This document shows positions 16,802 to 25,873 of a stretch of 64,000 nucleotides of DNA, piece after piece; within the stretch, counting starts at the first letter, position 1, and the number at the start of each line of letters is the position of its first letter. The DNA comes from Bacteroidota bacterium (GTDB lineage: Bacteria > Bacteroidota > Bacteroidia > 2-12-FULL-35-15), in NCBI GenBank assembly GCA_025963715.1, contig JAOQAG010000014.1, positions 1 to 64,000 on the forward strand. Reading direction: 5' to 3'. The notes below the pieces were generated by a model. The model did not search any database. It worked only from the letters and a program-made list of their open reading frames with translations, and was not told where the DNA came from. A program made the translations under genes and the position numbers.

Positions 16802-17014
16802 ATGAACCACCTGACCTCTTCCAAAATCCGCCATTTCCTTGATGCTTTCACAGGAAAACACAATGAAACTATTAATTCCGGGCAAACCGTAAAAAATACG
16901 GCCGCTCCGCAAATGGGTTCCTCTACAAATTTTTGGGGACATGGTTTTGAAGCGGATGGGCTCAGCTGGGATGAATATGGAAATCCGTATGTGATAAATG
17001 ATACCGTTCATTAA
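16802..17014 (+). CDS. Possible small protein of 70 residues
   Basis: ORF starting MNHLTSSKIRHFLDAFTGKH and ending NPYVINDTVH, without signal peptide or membrane helix. In its favour, a TATTTTGG box (16752-16759) resembles a -7 element and the ORF fills an otherwise empty interval with plausible composition. Against it, no family is recognised and a minus-strand ORF overlaps. It lies just before repeat-rich sequence. Confidence 0.4.
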   Translation: MNHLTSSKIRHFLDAFTGKHNETINSGQTVKNTAAPQMGSSTNFWGHGFEADGLSWDEYGNPYVINDTVH

Positions 17015-17122
17015 CCGGAAAATGAATCTTTTAAAAAGAGCCATTCGGAGCTTTATACCATAAAAAGAAATTACTTAAAAAATGCCATTGCGCAGCCCAA
17101 GCGGAGAAGATCTTATTTAAAT

Positions 17123-17411
17123 CTACCACATAAGGCACAAAGAAACACATAAGGCAAGATATGCCATGCTAACATGTGCCCGCCCCTTTTGAACCAAAAG
17201 AAAACAAAAAAAACAAAAGAAAAGTAAAAGGCGATACGCAGCAATACCAACGTGTTTTGCTTACCCATTTCTACCACATAAGGCAACTTGTAAATTACCA
17301 ACATGTATTACATACAGTTTAACAATCGGGTCTTTTGTTTTTCTTTTGTTCCTTTTGTGGTGAACCTTTTTTCGCGCTACGCCTTATGTGTTTCTTTGTA
17401 CCTTATGTGGT
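17123..17411. repeat. Family C long inverted repeat (copy 1)
   Basis: Outer arms TACCACATAAGGCACAAAGA.. (17123-17152) and ..TTTGTACCTTATGTGGT (17381-17411) enclose a second pair of arms made of CAAAAGAAAACAAAA-like tracts (about 17190-17230) and TTTTGTTTTTCTTTTG-like tracts (about 17332-17365). Other family C copies are at 22109, 22635 and, as halves, 9950 and 63601. The ORFs across it are repeat translations. Confidence 0.8.
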
Positions 17412-17442
17412 TTAATCGGGTAATGGTGATTTCATTTCGATT

Positions 17443-17552
17443 TGTCATCCCGGGCCTGACCCGGGATGACAGCTCAGAAAAGTATTTCTGTTTCCATAGC
17501 AACATTGTTCTACAACATAACCATAAAAAACAATCATAAACTTGGTATAAAT
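17443..17552. repeat. Family A element, palindrome collapsed (copy 2)
   Basis: The core (17443-17471) is a single GTCATCCCGGG...CCCGGGATGACA palindrome without the 36-nt loop. The right side (AGTATTTCTGTTTCCATA, CTACAACATAACC at 17510-17522, then CTTGGTATAAA) is the reverse complement of the left side of the 22402-22480 copy, so this copy is in the opposite orientation. Confidence 0.8.
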
Positions 17553-17604
17553 CTTCCGATTTCATTATTTTTTAAACACCACAGGATATTTTCCCCGGAT
17601 TTAT

Positions 17605-17634
17605 TTTGAACAACAGCGCGATTTGTTAAATTTG
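17605..17634 (+). promoter_or_regulatory. Putative promoter of the large T9SS protein gene
   Basis: TTTG (17605-17608), an 18-nt spacer and TAAATTTG (17627-17634), a full match to the Bacteroidota consensus. The leader to the ATG at 17688 is about 47 nt. Confidence 0.6.
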
Positions 17635-17687
17635 AGTCGGCTTTACTTACTCCAAAATATTTTTTATAGAGCCGCTCCTTTAAAATC

Positions 17688-20600
17688 GTGAAACGTTTTT
17701 ATATATTTTTTTTAGTAGTGTGCTGTTGTTTTGGATCCAATTATTCCAAAGCCCAAACTACTTATACCTGGACCGGAGCCACCGGCGCAAGCTGGGCTGT
17801 ATCCACCAACTGGTCGCCAACACGCACCATACCCGCTACCACAGATGTTATTTTATTTAACAGCGGCACCACCTTAAACATCACTGCCGTTCCAACACAA
17901 ACTATCCGCTCCTTAACCATTACCAACAATAGTAACATTACATTAACCGGCGCTGCAGGTATTTTAACATTGGCCATCAACGGCCCCACGCTTACCAATA
18001 ACCTGTTGATCGATGCAGGTTCCACGCTGCTGCTTACATCAGCCGGAACAACACTCACACTTAACTTTTTAACTACAGCAAGCCAGCGCGGACAAATCGA
18101 CGGTAGCCTGCAATTAATAAAAGGGATTTTTAATACATCGGGCATTGCTACTACGCTTGTAACAGTTGGCAGCGGGGGAAACATTACCAACAATTCATCT
18201 GTTAGCGGCGGCACACCGGTTGCAGGATCAGCGACAACGCTTGTATTTGCAAGCGGTGCGGGCTACAACCACATTACTGCAACGCAGGTAGCCGTGCCCA
18301 CGGCAACGTACGACGTAAACTCTACCGCCAATTTTACGGCGGGCACTTCCAGCATCAATAACATGACGCAGGCCTTCGGGAACCTGACCGTAAATTCTGC
18401 GGGAACGCTCACGCTGGTAAGCGGCAGCCCTACCATTGCAGGAGTATTTACATTAACAACCGGTGTGTTTGCCGTAAATGCAAATGCGTTAACGCTTAAC
18501 GGAACCATTGCATCCACAGGAACAGGAACCATCACCGCAAGTGGCAGCATCAGCATCGGCGGAAGCGGCGGCGATTACGGCACGCTGCGTTTTACATCGG
18601 CGCCCACGCTTACGGCATTTACAATGAACAGGGCAGGCGCAGGCATGGTAAGCATTACACAAGCGGTAACCATCAGCACGGGCGGAACGCTCAATCTTAC
18701 AAACGGTGTGATCAACAGCAACGGAAATTTAATTTCGGTAACCAATGGCGCTGCAGCTGCTGTAACCAATAGCGGTGGCACGGCATCGTATGTGAACGGC
18801 GCATTGCAACGTACGCTTGCCGCGAATTTAAGCGCCGCTACCATTATTTTTCCGGTTGGAAAAACAGCTTGTCAGAAAGTTTCTTTTAACGGGCTTTCCA
18901 CCACCAGCTCTGCAAGTAACGCCGTTGTTAAGGTAGAAGCCTTTGATGCGGATTGCGGCGGAACATTCAGCTCCAGCCTCACCGCATTAAATACAGATAA
19001 TTATTGGAGCGCAACTGTTATCTCAAATGCAACAAGCCTCTCCAGCCCGGGCACCATCAGCCTTACAGATGCAGCACCGGTAGTGGATGCAACAAAAGTG
19101 ATTACTAATTGCAGCACACTTGCAGGGAGCTATTCATCGATCGGGGGCAGCAGCGCCGCACCTGTACTTACTTCTACACTGGCTATTCCTGCTGCTCTTG
19201 GTTATTTTGTGATCGGCACAAAAAATAATACACCGCTTTGCGGCAGCTACACCATCGGGCCAACCGGAACATTTGCAACGGTTACAGATGCGGTAAATTC
19301 ACTGAACACACGGCCGGTTACCTGCAGCGTGATCTTTGAACTGGAAACTACATATACGGGTGCCGGAGAAAGTTTCCCTATCAGTATTTTATATACCGGC
19401 TCCGCTTCCGCTACAGCGATCTTCCGTCCCATAACAGGTGCTGGAACACTTACCACCGCTGGTGATCCGGGATCGGGCAATGCGCTGATCAATTTTAACG
19501 GTGCCGATTATGTAACATTTGATGGAAGGCCGGGAGGCGCCGGAAGCACTGTTAACTGGGTTCTCCGCAATTCACGCACCGCTTCCATTGTTGGCCCCGC
19601 GATCCAGTTTTCCAACGGCGCTACCAATGATGTGCTGCAATATGTGCGTACAGAAAGTCAGAATTCAGCGGGAACCAGCGGCACTATTTACATCAGCAGC
19701 TATCCTTTGTGGGCGGCGGGAAATAATAATATCACCATTCAAAATTGCGACATTACAAAATATACAAGCGCCACCACCACACATGTAAACGCTATTTATG
19801 CATACGGCCAAACGGCAAACCCGAACAGTTACATCCAAGTCTTAAATAATAACATTCACAGCTTTACACCGGCCATCACTTCGGAAGCTACCGGCGTTAC
19901 CGTAACCGGTACCGGGCTTAACACCAATTACGGTGATAACTGGACGATCAGCGGAAATAGCTTTTACCTCGATTGTGTAGAGCAACAATTGTACAGGTAT
20001 ACGGTCATTAATTTTATTCCGGGATTAGGCTCCGCAGGAAATACGATCTCTAATAATTACATCGGCGGCACGGCGCCCTTGTGCGGAGGATCTACCTGGA
20101 CAACCGCTGTAGGCGGCGCAGGCAACACCATTCAAACCTTTGAAGGTATTTACGTAACGGCAGGAAGCACCGCAATTACCGGCAACACCATTCAGAGCAT
20201 CAGCCTCACAGGCATGGGTGGTACATCGTACGGAGCCATCCACCTTGCGAACGGAAGCTCTTCCGGCGTTTATTCCATCGCCAATAATTTAATAGGAAGC
20301 ACAGGAACCTGCAACAGCATTCAGAATGCGGGGCAATGGAAAACGGTTGGCATTTGGTGCGACAATACCTGCGGAACTGTTTCGGTGACGAATAATACCA
20401 TTGCCAACATGACGGAAATAAACGCGTTGAATGCTGCTGCTACGTTAACCGGCATTTATTCGGATTGCGGATCAAATACAATTACCGGGAATACCATTTA
20501 CAATTTAACGGGCGCCGTAACCACCAGCGTTGCACAATTGTACATTGCGCACGATGGCAGCGTGGTGGGCATTGCAGACAAAAGCATTAACAGCGGCAGC

Positions 20601-22076
20601 ACACAAACCATTTCCAACAACACGATCTATAATTTAAAAAGCACGTACACCGGTGGAACCGCCAATAAATTATACGGAATTTATACCGTCATCGGAGAAC
20701 CGGGACAAACACACGTGTACAACGCCAACTTAATTTACGGAATAGATGCTGCCGATGGAAGCAGCAATGCAAGGATCATTGGGATTGGTGCAGTAGGCTC
20801 CAGCTGGTCGAGTGCGGTTACTTCTGTTTTCAGCAACAACATGATCGATTTAGGTTATCGCATGGATGGGACTTCTATTATTTCGGGCGCGGAAATAACC
20901 GGGATCCTTGATAATACAGCGGGTTATACAAGCGGCGCTAACACTACTTTTATGGATTATTATTACAACAGCGTTTACATCGGCGGAAGCGGCGTTACCG
21001 GAACTACCAATAATACATATGCTTTCAGGCGGCTCAATACTAATTCCAGCCCGAAAAATACGGAAGACCTGCGGAATAATATTTTTGTAAATAACCGATC
21101 TAACAGCACGGGAATTAAAATCCATTACTCGATCTACCTCGATAATTCCAACACCATTACCAGCAATTACAATGATGGCTGGGGAAGCGGAACGGGTTAT
21201 AAATTTGGCAGTACGCTTGCCACAGATTATGTGACGCTTGCCAACTGGCAATCCGCAACCGGTTTCGACAACAATAGTATTTCTTCCAATCCGCTTTTTC
21301 AGCAAAGCACACTCCCTGCAGATCTGCATTTGCAAGCTGGCAGTCCCGCAACAGGTACTGGAATAAACATTACAGTTGCAGCGGATTATGATGCACAAAA
21401 CCGGCCGGGCGGTTATGATATAGGTGCTGATCAGTACGATGCCGCTTACAGCATGCCATCGCTTACAGTCACTCCCTGCGGCGGTGTGATTGCATTGCCG
21501 GTGGAGCTTTTATTTTTTAACGGAAAATTACAGAATAAAAAAGCGCTGCTATCCTGGGCCACCGCTACTGAAACCAATTGCGATCATTATACCATCGAAA
21601 GAAGTACGGATGCTGTAAATTTTATATCCGTTGGAACGGTAAGAGGCGCGGGGACTTCCAGCGCTGTACTAAATTATTCTTTCACAGATGATCTGCAAAA
21701 CGTTTACACGGATGATCAATCACAGATATTTTATTACCGCTTAAAACAAACGGATTACGATGGACATTTTGAATATTCCAATACCATTGCATTAAAAAGT
21801 ACAGCAGAAAATGATGTTGCTATGGATGCCTTTCCAAATCCTGTTACTGATCAACTGGAAATAAAAATTTCGGGATCCGGTTTGTTAAATTGCAGCTATA
21901 CGCTTACGGATGTGTTTGGAAGAGAAGTGATCAGGAAAAATGAATTTAGCATTGACAATAATCAATTGTATCAGCTTGACCTGTCGGACATACAACCGGG
22001 GATATATGTGTTAACGATTACTGTTAATGGAAGCAATTCTATGCAGCGTTTTACAAAAAAGATCATCAAAAAATAG
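17688..22076 (+). CDS. Large T9SS-sorted secreted protein with beta-helix region
   Basis: 1462 residues. A signal peptide (1-22, SNYSKA before QTTYTW) is followed by low-complexity beta-strand repeats rich in Thr, Ser, Asn and Gly (about 25-500; TWTGATGASWAVSTNWSP opening). A second part (about 515-1220) has phrases such as NNNITIQNCDI, NTISNNYIGG and ITGNTIQSI, typical of right-handed parallel beta-helix repeats. A linker domain follows (about 1270-1370; ELLFFNGKLQNKKALLSW, common before sorting domains), then a T9SS type A C-terminal domain (DAFPNPVTDQLEIKI ... GIYVLTI ... TKKIIKK). It should be exported by T9SS and act outside the cell, perhaps as an adhesin or glycan-binding protein; no catalytic motif is seen. 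It is a single-gene transcript. Confidence 0.92.
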   Translation: MKRFYIFFLVVCCCFGSNYSKAQTTYTWTGATGASWAVSTNWSPTRTIPATTDVILFNSGTTLNITAVPTQTIRSLTITNNSNITLTGAAGILTLAINGPTLTNNLLIDAGSTLLLTSAGTTLTLNFLTTASQRGQIDGSLQLIKGIFNTSGIATTLVTVGSGGNITNNSSVSGGTPVAGSATTLVFASGAGYNHITATQVAVPTATYDVNSTANFTAGTSSINNMTQAFGNLTVNSAGTLTLVSGSPTIAGVFTLTTGVFAVNANALTLNGTIASTGTGTITASGSISIGGSGGDYGTLRFTSAPTLTAFTMNRAGAGMVSITQAVTISTGGTLNLTNGVINSNGNLISVTNGAAAAVTNSGGTASYVNGALQRTLAANLSAATIIFPVGKTACQKVSFNGLSTTSSASNAVVKVEAFDADCGGTFSSSLTALNTDNYWSATVISNATSLSSPGTISLTDAAPVVDATKVITNCSTLAGSYSSIGGSSAAPVLTSTLAIPAALGYFVIGTKNNTPLCGSYTIGPTGTFATVTDAVNSLNTRPVTCSVIFELETTYTGAGESFPISILYTGSASATAIFRPITGAGTLTTAGDPGSGNALINFNGADYVTFDGRPGGAGSTVNWVLRNSRTASIVGPAIQFSNGATNDVLQYVRTESQNSAGTSGTIYISSYPLWAAGNNNITIQNCDITKYTSATTTHVNAIYAYGQTANPNSYIQVLNNNIHSFTPAITSEATGVTVTGTGLNTNYGDNWTISGNSFYLDCVEQQLYRYTVINFIPGLGSAGNTISNNYIGGTAPLCGGSTWTTAVGGAGNTIQTFEGIYVTAGSTAITGNTIQSISLTGMGGTSYGAIHLANGSSSGVYSIANNLIGSTGTCNSIQNAGQWKTVGIWCDNTCGTVSVTNNTIANMTEINALNAAATLTGIYSDCGSNTITGNTIYNLTGAVTTSVAQLYIAHDGSVVGIADKSINSGSTQTISNNTIYNLKSTYTGGTANKLYGIYTVIGEPGQTHVYNANLIYGIDAADGSSNARIIGIGAVGSSWSSAVTSVFSNNMIDLGYRMDGTSIISGAEITGILDNTAGYTSGANTTFMDYYYNSVYIGGSGVTGTTNNTYAFRRLNTNSSPKNTEDLRNNIFVNNRSNSTGIKIHYSIYLDNSNTITSNYNDGWGSGTGYKFGSTLATDYVTLANWQSATGFDNNSISSNPLFQQSTLPADLHLQAGSPATGTGINITVAADYDAQNRPGGYDIGADQYDAAYSMPSLTVTPCGGVIALPVELLFFNGKLQNKKALLSWATATETNCDHYTIERSTDAVNFISVGTVRGAGTSSAVLNYSFTDDLQNVYTDDQSQIFYYRLKQTDYDGHFEYSNTIALKSTAENDVAMDAFPNPVTDQLEIKISGSGLLNCSYTLTDVFGREVIRKNEFSIDNNQLYQLDLSDIQPGIYVLTITVNGSNSMQRFTKKIIKK

Positions 22077-22108
22077 ATCTGCTCTCTTGTATTAAAAAAA
22101 TAAAAATC

Positions 22109-22205
22109 TACCACATAAGGCACAAAGAAACACATAAGAGCAGAATGTAACATGCCAATGTTTATTATGTGTTTAACAGGGTGCTGTCTTATGTGTTCCT
22201 TTGTT
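22109..22205. repeat. Family C inverted repeat (copy 2)
   Basis: Arms TACCACATAAGGCACAAAG.. (from 22109) and CTTATGTGTTCCTTTGTT (to 22205) enclose a short AT-rich centre with AACATGCCAATGTT, a motif also near 10029. Confidence 0.75.
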
Positions 22206-22344
22206 GGAAAACAAAACGGAATTTATGAATTATAGTTTTTAAGAAAATTATAGAATAATAACGTGATCATTAGGTGTGCAGGATCAAATTCCCCTCTTGA
22301 GAGGGGTTAGGGGTGTGTTCATATAGAAAACATTATCTTAAGAA

Positions 22345-22373
22345 CGTCATTGCGACACGCGGTCGCAATGACG
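22345..22373. repeat. Family B mini-palindrome
   Basis: CGTCATTGCGACACGCGG plus TCGCAATGACG: only the outer arms of family B plus ten bases of the 33-nt insertion. It is preceded by TTAAGAA, so it runs opposite to the copies at 174, 4730 and 6652. It looks like a deletion derivative. Confidence 0.8.
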
Positions 22374-22428
22374 CGTTGATTAAAATTTTTTAATAAAACA
22401 GTTTATACCAAATGCTTTTATTTTGTAT

Positions 22429-22622
22429 GGTTATGTTGCAGAACATTATTGTTTATGGAAACAGAAATACTTTCTTAAGCTGTCATCCCGGGCTTGACCC
22501 GGGATCTGCCAATTAAGAACTGTGTAGGCGCTGCAAGTATTTAACAGATCCCGGGTCAAGCCCAGGATGACAGTATTATTTGTGAACATTGTAAAAAAAC
22601 AACATTTTACTACAACATAACC
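22429..22622. repeat. Family A element, full copy with terminal inverted repeats and flipped loop
   Basis: The element is bounded by GGTTATGTTGCAG (22429-22441) and CTACAACATAACC (22610-22622), imperfect terminal inverted repeats. Inside is the 29-bp-arm palindrome (22480-22508 / 22545-22573; one mismatch). The 36-nt loop (22509-22544) is the exact reverse complement of the loop at 37-72, although both flanks match copy 1 in the same orientation. It has no coding capacity, so it is MITE-like. Confidence 0.85.
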
Positions 22623-22634
22623 AAAAAGATTTAA

Positions 22635-22722
22635 ACCACATAAGACACAAAGAACACATAAGGCAAGGCTAAAGCTAAGCAATAACACTCAGAGCTTATG
22701 TGCTCTTTGTGTCTTATGTGGT
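22635..22722. repeat. Family C inverted repeat (copy 3)
   Basis: Near-perfect arms ACCACATAAGACACAAAG.. (from 22635) and ..CTTTGTGTCTTATGTGGT (to 22722) flank a 32-nt centre. It lies 12 bp after the family A copy. Confidence 0.85.
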
Positions 22723-22792
22723 AGAAGTAAGGGAGTAGATTTATGAGATTGTTCTCTGCCCTGGTGGAGAAACAATTTAAAAAAATAAGCGC

Positions 22793-23218
22793 TTAATAAT
22801 TACCGGATAAAACCGTGCGTTTTGATTCCGTCAGGTAAAGTGATTCCTGTAGCCATTCCATTGCTTTTTCTTCGGTAGAGAAGATCCTTGTTGGAATATT
22901 CGGGCGATTAATATTGATGTAAAAATTGCCAATTAGTTTATTGGCAGTGGATGTGATCAGCAGCGCCGTTGCAATGCAGCCTTCTTCTTTTTTTGATTGT
23001 GCGGCAAAGGAGCGTGCATCACGGGATACCGAAAGATTTTTCACACGGCCATCCACCAGCGCCAGGTAATGATCAGTATTGGTCAGCATTTTTGTAGCTT
23101 CATGATTTTGAAGCGCATCTGCCAGCTCCATTTCGGCTCCTTCCAGTATTTTGATGGTTAAAATCCTGGAAATGGCATTGTATGAAATTTCTGCTGTACG
23201 TGTGGTGATTGTGCTCAT
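22793..23218 (-). CDS. STAS/SpoIIAA-like small protein
   Basis: 141 residues, cytoplasmic. The pattern ISYNAISRILTIKILEGAEMEL, then YLALVDGRVKNLSVS and a C-terminal helix EEKAMEWLQESL, fits the SpoIIAA-like or DUF7793-type fold of Bacteroidota; the assignment is from pattern memory and moderate. Such proteins are often regulatory or of unknown function. It is divergent from pyrD and forms its own transcript. Confidence 0.7.
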   Translation of the reverse strand: MSTITTRTAEISYNAISRILTIKILEGAEMELADALQNHEATKMLTNTDHYLALVDGRVKNLSVSRDARSFAAQSKKEEGCIATALLITSTANKLIGNFYININRPNIPTRIFSTEEKAMEWLQESLYLTESKRTVLSGNY

Positions 23219-23365
23219 TTATCCGATTAAATAGATTTTAACATAGATTAATAAGGTAAATTTATAGATAAAAAATTGTTAAAGCAAGATTAATTATTGA
23301 CATTTTTTGCAAATTATTAACCAAGCGTTGTTTATCCTGATTTCATTGCGAACTTTAAGCCCGCT

Positions 23366-24403
23366 ATGTACAAAATCCTCTTAAAGCCCGTTTTTTTTCT
23401 CTTCGATCCCGAAAATATCCACCACTGGGTATTCAGTACCATCAAATTTTTATGCAAAATTCCGGGTGTGCCTGCATTGCTGAAAAGCGTGTATGTGGTA
23501 AATGATAAACGCCTGGAACAAACCCTGTTCGGCTTAACATTCCCCAACCCGGTTGGCCTGGCTGCAGGTTTTGATAAGGATGCAAAGCTGTTTGACGAGC
23601 TGGGATATTATGGCTTTGGGTTTATTGAAATAGGAACGCTTACGCCCGTTGCACAGCCCGGGAATGAGAAACCGCGCATGTTCCGGTTGCCCGAAGACGA
23701 AGGACTGATCAATCGCATGGGATTTAACAACGGTGGTGTGGCTGCTGCTGCTGAACGCCTGAAAAAACGAAAAACAAAGATCATCATTGGTGGAAACATC
23801 GGTAAAAATAAAGTAACGCCCAATGAAGAAGCCGTGAGCGATTACGAAAAATGCTTTGAAGCTTTATTTGATCACGTGGATTATTTTGTGGTTAACGTGA
23901 GCTCGCCCAATACGCCTAATCTCAGGGCACTGCAGGATAAAGAACCGCTCACGCATTTATTGAACCGCGTAAAAGAACTGAACGCAAAAAAGAACAATCC
24001 GAAGCCAATTTTGTTAAAGATAGCACCGGACCTTACCGACGGCCAGCTGGATGATATTATTGGGATTGTAAAAGAAACGAAGATCGATGGAGTAGTGGCG
24101 ACAAATACCACCATTTCGCGCGAAAATTTAAAAACATCCCCAACCCGTCTGGAAGAGATCGGTGCAGGCGGCTTGAGCGGAAAACCGGTGCGAAACCGAT
24201 CCACGGAAGTGATCCGGTATTTATCCGAAAAATCCGGTAAAGCATTCCCGATCATTGCAGTAGGTGGGATCCATACGGGCGAAGATGCCATCGAAAAATT
24301 AAATGCGGGAGCAAGCCTCGTGCAGATCTATACCGGTTTTATTTATGAAGGTCCGGGGATTGTAAAACGCATCAACAAAAAAATATTAAAACAACGCGCA
24401 TGA
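23366..24403 (+). CDS. pyrD: Dihydroorotate dehydrogenase, class 2 (quinone-dependent)
   Basis: 345 residues. It oxidises dihydroorotate to orotate in pyrimidine synthesis, passing electrons through FMN to the quinone pool at the inner membrane. The N-terminal helix ([21 protein letters not shown]) is the membrane-associating part of class 2. Visible signatures are [30 protein letters not shown], the catalytic region [12 protein letters not shown] (Ser in the class 2 position) and the FMN phosphate loop [11 protein letters not shown]. It overlaps the HMG-CoA lyase gene by 4 bp, so the two are co-translated. A degenerate dihydroorotase homologue is at 53171. Confidence 0.96.
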   Translation: MYKILLKPVFFLFDPENIHHWVFSTIKFLCKIPGVPALLKSVYVVNDKRLEQTLFGLTFPNPVGLAAGFDKDAKLFDELGYYGFGFIEIGTLTPVAQPGNEKPRMFRLPEDEGLINRMGFNNGGVAAAAERLKKRKTKIIIGGNIGKNKVTPNEEAVSDYEKCFEALFDHVDYFVVNVSSPNTPNLRALQDKEPLTHLLNRVKELNAKKNNPKPILLKIAPDLTDGQLDDIIGIVKETKIDGVVATNTTISRENLKTSPTRLEEIGAGGLSGKPVRNRSTEVIRYLSEKSGKAFPIIAVGGIHTGEDAIEKLNAGASLVQIYTGFIYEGPGIVKRINKKILKQRA

Positions 24404-25248
24404 AATTAGTAGAATGTCCGCGCGATGCCATGCAAGGCATCCACGATTTTATCCCGACCGAAAAAAAAGTAGCTTACATCAATTCCATTTTAAAAGTGGG
24501 TTTTGATACCGTTGATTTCGGAAGCTTTGTGTCACCCAAAGCCATCCCGCAAATGCGTGATACTGCGCAGGTGCTGGATCAGCTGGATCTTACAAAAAGC
24601 AAATCTAAATTACTGGCGATCATCGCAAACGTACGCGGTGCGCAGGATGCCGTTGAGTTTGATGAGATCAGTTACCTTGGTTTTCCGTTTTCCATATCAG
24701 AAACATTCCAGCAACGCAATGCCAATTCAAGCATCAGCGAATCGTTGCAGCGGGTGGAGGAAATTCAAGATCTGTGTGTCCGTAATAAAAAAGAATTAGT
24801 CGTGTATGTTTCCATGGCCTTCGGAAATCCTTACGGAGATGAGTGGAGCAGCGATGTGGCGATCAACTGGACCAAACGCCTGGCACAGATGGGAATTAAG
24901 ATCATCGCCCTGAGCGATACCGTGGGCGTTTCCAACCCGGAGAACATTAACTATTTATTTTCAAAACTGGTTCCTGAATTTCCGGGAGTGGAGATAGGTG
25001 CGCATTTGCACACAACGCCCGGCACCTGGGAAGAAAAAATTCATGCAGCTTACAATGCCGGTTGCCGCCGGTTTGATAGCGCCATTAAAGGTTTTGGCGG
25101 TTGCCCGATGGCATCGGATGTGTTAACGGGAAACATGGCGACAGAAAACCTGCTGCATTATTTTAACAAGCACAACGTGATCACGGGCATTGACGAAAAT
25201 GCGTTTGCAGAAGCAATGCATTTGGCTTCTGCAACGTTCCCGGTGTAA
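24400..25248 (+). CDS. Hydroxymethylglutaryl-CoA lyase
   Basis: 282 residues. It cleaves HMG-CoA to acetyl-CoA and acetoacetate in leucine or ketone-body catabolism. It is a TIM-barrel of the HMGL-like family: ECPRDAMQG at the N-terminus carries the catalytic Arg-Asp pair and Gln, [11 protein letters not shown] carries the metal-binding His-x-His, and the HMG-CoA-lyase loop [18 protein letters not shown] holds the reactive cysteine. The length is slightly under the usual 295-300. It overlaps pyrD by 4 bp; the pairing is probably operonic rather than metabolic. Confidence 0.93.
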   Translation: MKLVECPRDAMQGIHDFIPTEKKVAYINSILKVGFDTVDFGSFVSPKAIPQMRDTAQVLDQLDLTKSKSKLLAIIANVRGAQDAVEFDEISYLGFPFSISETFQQRNANSSISESLQRVEEIQDLCVRNKKELVVYVSMAFGNPYGDEWSSDVAINWTKRLAQMGIKIIALSDTVGVSNPENINYLFSKLVPEFPGVEIGAHLHTTPGTWEEKIHAAYNAGCRRFDSAIKGFGGCPMASDVLTGNMATENLLHYFNKHNVITGIDENAFAEAMHLASATFPV

Positions 25249-25307
25249 TTATTTCCCGGTTTCGGAGCGCATTAAGCATACCTTTATGATCAGATCTAAA
25301 GATAAAA

Positions 25308-25790
25308 ATGAAACCTACTAAATTTCAAAAACTCGTAACCAACAGCTTCCTTTTTCGGCTGTTCATGCTCAGGAAACTGCCAATGGTATACATTGCAGGC
25401 ATTCGTGTAAAGGAGCTTTCGGCCGAACGGTCGATCACAACGATCAGGTACAAATGGCTGACACAAAACCCGTTTAACTCCATGTATTTTGCCTGTCAGT
25501 CAATGGCAGCCGAATTAAGCACCGGTTTGCTGGTGATGAACGGTGTGTACGGTTCGCAACCGCCGGTATCCATGCTGGTGATCAAAAACGCATCGGTTTA
25601 TCATAAAAAAGCAGTAGGAAAAATTACGTTTACCTGCAACGACGGAAATCACATTGCCAAGATGATCGAACAGGCGAAACAGAGCACCGACGGGGTAATG
25701 ATGGAGTTAACATCTGTTGGAAAAGACGAAAAAGGAGAGGTGGTTTCCGAGTCTGTTTTCACTTGGTCGTTGAAAGCAAAGGTTAAATAG
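25308..25790 (+). CDS. DUF4442 hotdog-fold protein (thioesterase-like)
   Basis: 160 residues. It starts MKPTKFQKLVTNSFLFRLFMLRKLP and contains RYKWLTQNPFNSMYFACQSMAAELSTG, the characteristic core of DUF4442, a hotdog-fold family related to acyl-CoA thioesterases. No activity has to be assumed; some members may only bind acyl groups. It lies 59 bp after the HMG-CoA lyase gene and before a desaturase gene, so a role in acyl-CoA metabolism is plausible. Confidence 0.82.
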   Translation: MKPTKFQKLVTNSFLFRLFMLRKLPMVYIAGIRVKELSAERSITTIRYKWLTQNPFNSMYFACQSMAAELSTGLLVMNGVYGSQPPVSMLVIKNASVYHKKAVGKITFTCNDGNHIAKMIEQAKQSTDGVMMELTSVGKDEKGEVVSESVFTWSLKAKVK

Positions 25791-25873
25791 TTTTGAACAG
25801 CCCCTTTGTATAAATTAACATATTTTTACACGGTTTTATGCTTACCTTCGTGTATTATCAATAATCATTCTAA

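Noticed and set aside
17762-21398. Minus-strand ORFs of 70-180 codons under the large T9SS gene
   Set aside because: Antisense frames of a Thr/Asn/Gly-rich repeat gene; no promoter, conserved motif or signal peptide.
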